Positions 58,650 through 64,000 of a DNA stretch of 64,000 nucleotides are shown in pieces. The DNA is from Chenopodium formosanum (taxonomy: Eukaryota; Streptophyta; Magnoliopsida; Caryophyllales; Amaranthaceae): NCBI GenBank assembly GCA_024500155.1, contig CM044862.1, positions 46,448,001 through 46,512,000 of the forward strand. Reading direction: 5' to 3'. Every line of letters starts with the position of its first letter. Position 1 is the first letter of the stretch. Position numbers and translations under genes: made by a program. Below the pieces are notes generated by a model. It worked only from the letters and a program-made list of their open reading frames with translations. It did not search any database and was not told where the DNA came from.

Positions 58650-60128
58650 TGTAAGGAGGGGGTTCCCATCGTAAGGGGTCCTGTCCTTAAATTCCCATGG
58701 CCACTTAGAAGCCTAGGACTTTACACTTGTTAGGGTGTAGTAGGATTTGAATTACTGACTATTTGGGGACCTTGAATTAGAATTGATTCTATCATTACGC
58801 TTTTTTGTAACAAACAAGTAGGGAGTCGTCAATGAGTTTTAGGAAAACTCATAAACCTCGTTCATGCCTTTCTTCCTTGTGGAGTTCAGGGAATAATTGG
58901 CACGAATCATAAGTTTACCCATGCCCAAATTGGTCTATAAAGCAGAAATAATTTCGAGAGCGAAGGTACTAAAATAACATTCCTTTTAGAGGGGAATCGT
59001 TATCCTAGCCCTAGTGCGGCCTCTACTAGATCTTCCTTTTTTACAATTTCATAACCAAACAATATATGCAACGCGATACCTAAAACTATGTTAGTTGATT
59101 TTATTTACACATATTAATTCATGTAGGAATTACATCGTAATGTCGTTATTCTTATTTAATCAAATTCGTGAAAAGGATAAGAAGATAAACAATATTCGTC
59201 TTGGCTTAAGTGATCAACCAACAACTATTTAATTCAATTCTAATCTTTATTTAACGCAAGATACTATGTTGAATTGATTAATTAATTATTTTAAAGGTGA
59301 TCAAACAACACTAATTAATTATTTAAGGCTCTTTTAAACAAGAAAATAAATGTGATTTAACTAAGTGCTCGGAAATTTACCACTTCTCTTCGCTAGATCT
59401 CCGTTTAGAATACTTATGGAGTGCTTCTTGTTGGGGAACCTCCACCGTAGTAACAAAATATCAAAAGGGGTGAGTGTTTAGGACAAGAGGGGCTAGGTTG
59501 CACAAGTTCACAAGTATTTCACCAGAGTTTTAGTTTATTTTCTTTCTGTTTAGGCCTCGGTTTAATATCTTATTTATAGGGAATGATTAGGTTTAGGGTT
59601 TTGAGCATTCTGCCGTAGCAGGTGTCGCGCGCAACAGGATGAGTTGTGCGCGACATCCCAGCGCAAGTGATTAGGTTGCATTGCTATGGGCAACGCAACT
59701 AATTGTCTTGTGCGCGACTTTATGGTAAGATTCGATTTTATATTTTTCATATAATTCTGAATCCTCCGTAGCGGAACTCTGGAGTTTGCACTAGGTTTCA
59801 CGCGCAACTGAATTAGTTGCGCGCGGCAGCCCAGCATGACTGTTTGAGATGCGCGCAGCTTTTTCTGAGCTAGCACTAAGATTTAGCCTAGGCACTCCTA
59901 AATCCGTCATTATTGGGTTTTAAGCATGGGCTTAAGCCTAATTATTATTGAGTTTAGTGAATTGGACCTTTGTTTTGGCTTTTAACTTTAATTTGGGTTA
60001 GTCTTTTGTGTTTTGTGGCTTAACCAGTTTTCCATAAGTATTCTTCACTTTGATCCAACATGAAGATGGTTTTATTTATCGTCATTGCATTTCTTGTCGG
60101 GACAGGAGGCCAAAAGTAGATGTCTACA
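58650..60128 (-). mobile_element. 5' LTR of element B, intact
   Basis: 1479 bp. On the - strand it starts TGTAGACATCTACTTTTGGC at 60128 and ends CCCCTCCTTACA at 58650. The GTTGCGCGC module spans 59622-59860, including the perfect hairpin CGCGCAACTGAATTAGTTGC near 59801, and the TATA box TATAAATA follows at 59578-59571. CTGAC at 60129-60133 is the target duplication. Confidence 0.92.
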
Positions 60129-60133
60129 CTGAC

Positions 60134-60232
60134 ATGTTCTTTGATTGTTCGCATCTATTAATTTCACCCTTCAACCAGTGAATGCGTGGTCAATTGACCA
60201 CATAAAATCGTTCATTCAAATTGTTTCGGGGT
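60134..60232 (-). pseudogene. Upstream gag piece of copia element G
   Basis: On the - strand FYVVN*PRIHWLKGEINRCE leads to QSKNMS and then, across element B, into VAIYFGKLK at 28150. This shows the copia frame is restored if B and one CTGAC are removed. One stop is present. The copia is cut off near 60235 by the next LTR. Confidence 0.75.
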
Positions 60233-60239
60233 TTTTTTT

Positions 60240-60839
60240 TTCCCTCGGGAAAGTTACGACACTAAGAGTGGATCCAGTAAGGGGCGCCTGTACCTGCAAA
60301 ATAAACGGACCACCGGTTGGACGGTGGGCCGCCTCCAAAGATTAAGTTAGCAAAGTGTTCGGAGCAAAACGTGCGGAAATAAAGTTATCTGCTTGGATTC
60401 CAAGCTCAGGCGTACTATTTCTTGAGAGTGACAGTTCAGACAATAATAGGTATTCAATCAAGGTTTTGTCGTAAAAGTTGTCCCAAAATTCTGATCCCCC
60501 TAAATGAGGGGAATGTTCCCTATTTATAGGGCTCTAGGTATGTGTGCCCTTTCAAGGGTTTCGTTCCCTAGGAAAGGGCACTTCTTTTTTGCAGGGGCCC
60601 CTTGGGATATGGGCCATGAAAGCCGCCATTCCCAAGGAGGCCAAATTTGCCCGCCACGTGTCACCATCTAGAGGGACCAAAGTGGCACCTCGTCTAGTGA
60701 CACATGGCTGGCTCGGATTGCGCCAGCTGTTTGGGTAAAAATACCCTAATCATTTTCCCCTCAGAGGGGACACGCGCTTGCCACGTGTCCCCTGTAACGG
60801 GTGTAAGGATTCGACTGGCCAGATTTCAAATTTTATTGT
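60240..60839 (-). mobile_element. Tat-type LTR of another subfamily, partial
   Basis: On the - strand a TATA box (CCCTATAAATAGGG, about 60508-60521) is followed by a leader ending GCTAACTTAATCTTTGGAGG, CCGTCCAACCGGTGGTCC and TTTTGCAGGT. That GCTAACTT...GGAGG...TTTTGCAGG order is typical of the 3' part of LTRs in non-Ogre Tat elements. Upstream it carries repeated CCACGTGTC words (60654, 60780). Exact ends are not certain. Confidence 0.5.
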
Positions 60840-61258
60840 TGTAGACACCCATTTGTGTCTCCCCAAAACCAAACCCAGTGATGAGTACCTTTCACGTTGA
60901 ATCATAATCGAATGAAGTGAAAGTGTGGAAAGTTTAGGGTTGCGAATAGTTTTAATTTATTTTCTATTCTCTCTGTTTTTGAAAACTTATTTTAAGAAAA
61001 CAGTCAATCCAGTTTGGTTGGTCCATGATATGGGTCCAATAGTAGTGTAGTTGGATGGGGCTTGATAAGAGCTTTCCAACAATACATTATAAGCCCAATT
61101 CCGATGAATATTGAGGGAGTTATGGCCAATTTACTAAACTGGGCCCGTTTAGAGCCTTGTATGCGGCCCAATGATCTAGGGGAGGGCCTAATATAGATTT
61201 ATCATTCCTAATGCAATTAGGAATGGTTTTAGTCTTCTAGATTCTTCTAGAAGCGGGT
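60840..61258 (+). mobile_element. LTR start, family 1-like
   Basis: TGTAGACACCCATTTGTGTC, then CTCCCCAAAACCAAACCCAG, clearly related to the LTR starts of C and D. It also holds the motif GAGCTTTCCAACAATACATT followed by ATAAGCCCAATTCCGA at 61065-61130, found in three diverged copies in each LTR of C. It runs into segment E copy 3, and the two may form one LTR of about 2.5 kb. Confidence 0.65.
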
Positions 61259-63340
61259 TTGTTTTATGTAGGTTCGAGTTTGAGGTCCAAGCCAATTTCC
61301 CAAGCCTTTTTTATCCTCCTAGCTGCTCCCTCAATTCACCAAATCACCACGCACACCAGCCTACAGCCCCCTTCGACCACCATTCACTCAATAACAACAA
61401 CAGCAACTCAACTCACCTCACACCAAGAACCCACTGCTGCCCCCTTTACCGCACAAAACAACAACCCCCAGCTCCACCACTACTGCCCCCTTCACCACAT
61501 AAAACAGCAGCCACCACTCACCTCACAATACCAACATCACCCATAAACCACGCATTTCCAATCCCAGCCTCTACAACAGCCACCCAAGCCACCGTCCACC
61601 AAAACCCGTATCAACCAACACAACCATCATCAATCAGCCAGCAATCACCACCAATTCTCCCCTGCTCCCTCGACCTTTCACACATACCTCCACCACCAGC
61701 CCTTCACCCACAATCAACCACCAACACCCCGCAACATCCCCCCTATTTAATCCACCTGAACCACCAACACCACCGCAACAACCAATTCCCTTGCTCCCTC
61801 ACTTCACGCAACAACAACAACCACCACCCAAATCACCACCAAACCACTCACCAATTAAGCCACGCAACTCACAGCAATCCAAACTCATAAAGCAGCCAAT
61901 TCGTTACCGCGCAGCCCTGTCAGAAAGCGCACAAATGGAGTCCAATACAGTAACTTTGCGCGACATGTGCGCGACTTCTGTGCGGGCGCGTAAATGTGGG
62001 TCAATCACGAGCTTTTCACGTGATTTTAATGAAAATCGGACGGCCACAATTCCTTTAATTAATCCAAAGGCCGAGATTGTGGTGATGCTAGATGATGAAA
62101 ATGTTGATGAACGGTGATGATGCGTGGTGATGGTGATGAAGGAACCAAGAAATGGGTCTGTTTGTTTTCATGGGTTTGGGGTAGGAATTTTAGGGGGTTT
62201 TGGGGTTTTCTTTTTCCATTTCATTTCATTTTATTTTAGTTTTGTTTTAAAATTTTAATTAGTTATATTTATTTTATTTTATTTTTATTTAACTTGTATT
62301 ATAAATACCCCTTTAGGGTTATTTTCACACAACTTTCAATCCACATTTTATTTTAGATAGATTAGATTAGTTTAGCCTATATTTTCTCTCTCTTAGGGTT
62401 AGAGTAGGATTTTCTCTCTCTAGTTTAGGAGTAGTGTAGAGAGAGAAACCTTGGATTTCCATGGAGTTTTTTAGAGGTTGAAGAAGCAACTTTGTGGAAC
62501 TTCTTCTCATCAATTCAATGAGCATTTTCTAACTTTCTCTCATCTTTATTTCTTTGCTTAATTCTTAGTTTTTGCTTTTTGTTTGTTGATTTGAGTAGAT
62601 TAATTAGTTTGTTTGTTTAATCTTGTTTTTATTCTTAATTTACCTTGTTTTCTATGTCTTTCTTCATTATGTTAGCTTAGGTCTTGTTCTAGGGAGTTGG
62701 ATGAAGGTTATATTAATGAAATGAATGATTGATTGTGATTAGTATGAAATTGTTTCTTGATTATTGTGTATGGGTGATGCTTTTATGGATTAGAATATTT
62801 CTAGCTAATTGATTTTATGCTCTTAATTGTTTTTTCAATCAATTGTGCGAGACTGAGTTGGTGTAGAGCCCTAAATTCTTCCATACCTTTGCTAGGCTAG
62901 TTGCACGAGAGTGAATTAGTTTAGTAGGATAATTAACATGCTTAATTGTGCGAGAGTGAGTTAAATGTGTATATATTCCTAATCGAGGTCATTTTCATCT
63001 ATTTGTATGATGTTGTTTAATACATTGATGTGATTGGATTCCACTTTCCCTAGTTTTAGTTAATTGCTCTTAGTAGTGTTTGGTTTAATCTCTCTCTATC
63101 TCACAACCTTTCCTACTAGTTTAATTTGCACAAATTAATACACTTAGTCCTTTTGGGTTTGACCCTTTACTTGCCACTAACTAGTTTAGTGTAAGTTTAG
63201 GCATTATAAATTTCTAATTTGGTTAGGGTTAGTAGTCTCAACGACCTACTTCCACCCGCGATCATCTACCCACAATTTTTTTTATTGCTATTCCAATTTT
63301 AATCTTTTTAGGACCTTGAAAACTGATACCACTTTGTAAC
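61259..63340 (+). mobile_element. Repeat segment E, copy 3
   Basis: CCA/CAA-rich stretch (61315-61860), a GCGCGAC-rich patch (61926-62008), TCACGAGCTTTTCACGTGAT, TATA box TATAAATACCCC at about 62301-62312, an AG-rich leader (62340-62460), a block with TGCGAGAGTGAGTT repeats (62840-62960) and ACCCTTTACTTGCCACTAAC at 63160. Collinear with copy 2. Open frames in the CCA-rich part (61259-61546, 61791-62117) reflect composition. Confidence 0.55.
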
Positions 63341-63344
63341 ACCC

Positions 63345-64000
63345 CCAAATCTCCCTCTACGAAAATACCAGTATAATATGTATAGTTATACCGTAGAGAT
63401 AGACTTAGGCGTATTACCACCGCGTGATTACGCAAGGCTACTCAACTTACTAAACAAAACAATACTTTACAACGAAAACTTCAAAACTCTTCTTATTAAT
63501 AATAACTATAAATAGTAACCAATGTCATGAGTACTCAAATTAAATACAAAGACCAAGATTCCTAAATTAGTGAAACCAAATCGCGGGACTCCATGCATCA
63601 CTTTATTCACTTCACCTAAAATAACACTGCTTACCATTACGGTAAACAGGGCGAACCAAAACAAATTAGAAGTACGGGTTAGCAAAATATGCTAAGTACG
63701 GTAAGTGCAAGATAATTAAACTCAATTTATTTTCAAACTTGCTTTAAAACCAGTTCCAATAATTAATCCAATAATTCCAAACTCATGATTCCAAAACCAA
63801 ATTCTCAATATTCTAATAACCAATAAAACCAATACCAATTATTTAAAACCAAATCCTCATATCAAAAACCAATTCCTCATAATAAACCAATAAAACCAAT
63901 TCTTGTCCCAAGTGTGCACACCCCCCAAGCTAATCTTCTTGTGTTACAAGGCTATTTTTTAGGAAAGACCCGGTCATACAAAGTCCAAGGCCTTATCAAT
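63345..64000. mobile_element. Possible start of a further LTR element, cut by window end
   Basis: TGTAACACCCCCAAATCTCC begins at about 63345; TGTAACACCC is a common terminus of chromovirus-type Ty3/gypsy LTRs. The following AT-rich sequence has CCAAT/AATAACCAATAAAACC words and no coding. Orientation and identity are uncertain. Confidence 0.35.

Larger units (their letters stand above)
28151..60128 (-). mobile_element. Element B: Tat-lineage Ty3/gypsy retrotransposon, complete outline, with nested guests
   Basis: Both LTRs are present and flanked by the perfect duplication CTGAC (28146-28150 and 60129-60133). On the - strand: 5' LTR 60128-58650, primer site, leader, gag (57637), protease, RT, RNase H, second RNase H, integrase (ends 42609); then two genes on the opposite strand (DUF7745-like 40169-41841, PMD to 39450) and the 3' LTR. 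Guests: element C (42841-51340), a CACTA (29213-34422) and a family F LTR (36072-37435). Without them B is about 17 kb, normal for this lineage. Its LTRs differ visibly (about one base in ten over the first 150), so it is older than C, as nesting requires. Confidence 0.9.

Noticed and set aside
61259..62117. Pro/Gln/His-rich open frames resembling a proline-rich protein
   Set aside because: They are translations of the CCA/CAA-rich part of repeat segment E; the same stretch in copy 2 (7306-7850) has no equivalent frame conservation.

Overview
The window is a block of nested plant transposable elements. I recognise no ordinary single-copy host gene, rRNA, tRNA or CRISPR array. Plant-type Ty3/gypsy, Ty1/copia, CACTA, Mutator-like MITE and SINE sequences, GT..AG introns and TATA boxes point to a repeat-rich flowering plant, probably a eudicot; the species cannot be read from the sequence. 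Almost all coding sequence is decayed by stops and frameshifts.

The backbone is two related Ty3/gypsy families of the Tat (Ogre/Retand-like) lineage, recognised by a second RNase H after reverse transcriptase-RNase H. Family 1 has LTRs starting TGTAGACACCTAAAAATGTC and a primer site TGGCGACTCCACAG. It includes element D (3' part, + strand, 1-7305), element A (5' LTR end, primer site and gag-pol, + strand, about 18240-25240) and element C (complete but without gag-pol, - strand, 42841-51340). Family 2 is element B, 28151-60128 on the - strand, complete with a perfect 5-bp target duplication CTGAC. B inserted into a - strand copia element G, whose gag reading frame resumes on the far side of B. 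C then inserted into the integrase of B, a CACTA transposon (29213-34422) into its 3' LTR, and an LTR of family F into its passenger gene. The CACTA itself carries a Mutator-like MITE and a SINE.

Left to right: 1-3640 is the end of element D, with an antisense plant-mobile-domain (PMD) gene, palindromic repeats and 66-bp tandem repeats. 3641-7305 is its LTR, invaded by an inverted repeat segment E. 7306-9430 is a second E copy. 9431-17789 is decayed material with LTRs of family F and a 1-kb Mutator-like MITE. 17790-25298 is element A. 25299-28150 is copia G. 28151-60128 is element B and its guests. 60129-64000 holds the rest of copia G, another Tat-type LTR, a third E copy and the start of a further element.

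The most interesting signals are: (1) element B carries two intron-containing antisense genes, a PMD gene and a DUF7745-like gene, between pol and the 3' LTR; (2) short GC-rich modules of palindromic repeats sit just upstream of LTR and antisense-gene TATA boxes and again in the gag leaders, at equivalent places but with different motifs in different families (GTTGCGCGCAAC in B, ACCGTGTCACGGT in D and A, GCTAGC-rich in F); (3) a short structured motif is shared by elements B and C with compensating stem changes; (4) a pair of tandem hairpins next to C-runs lies downstream of the antisense DUF7745-like gene. All functional readings of these are inference.
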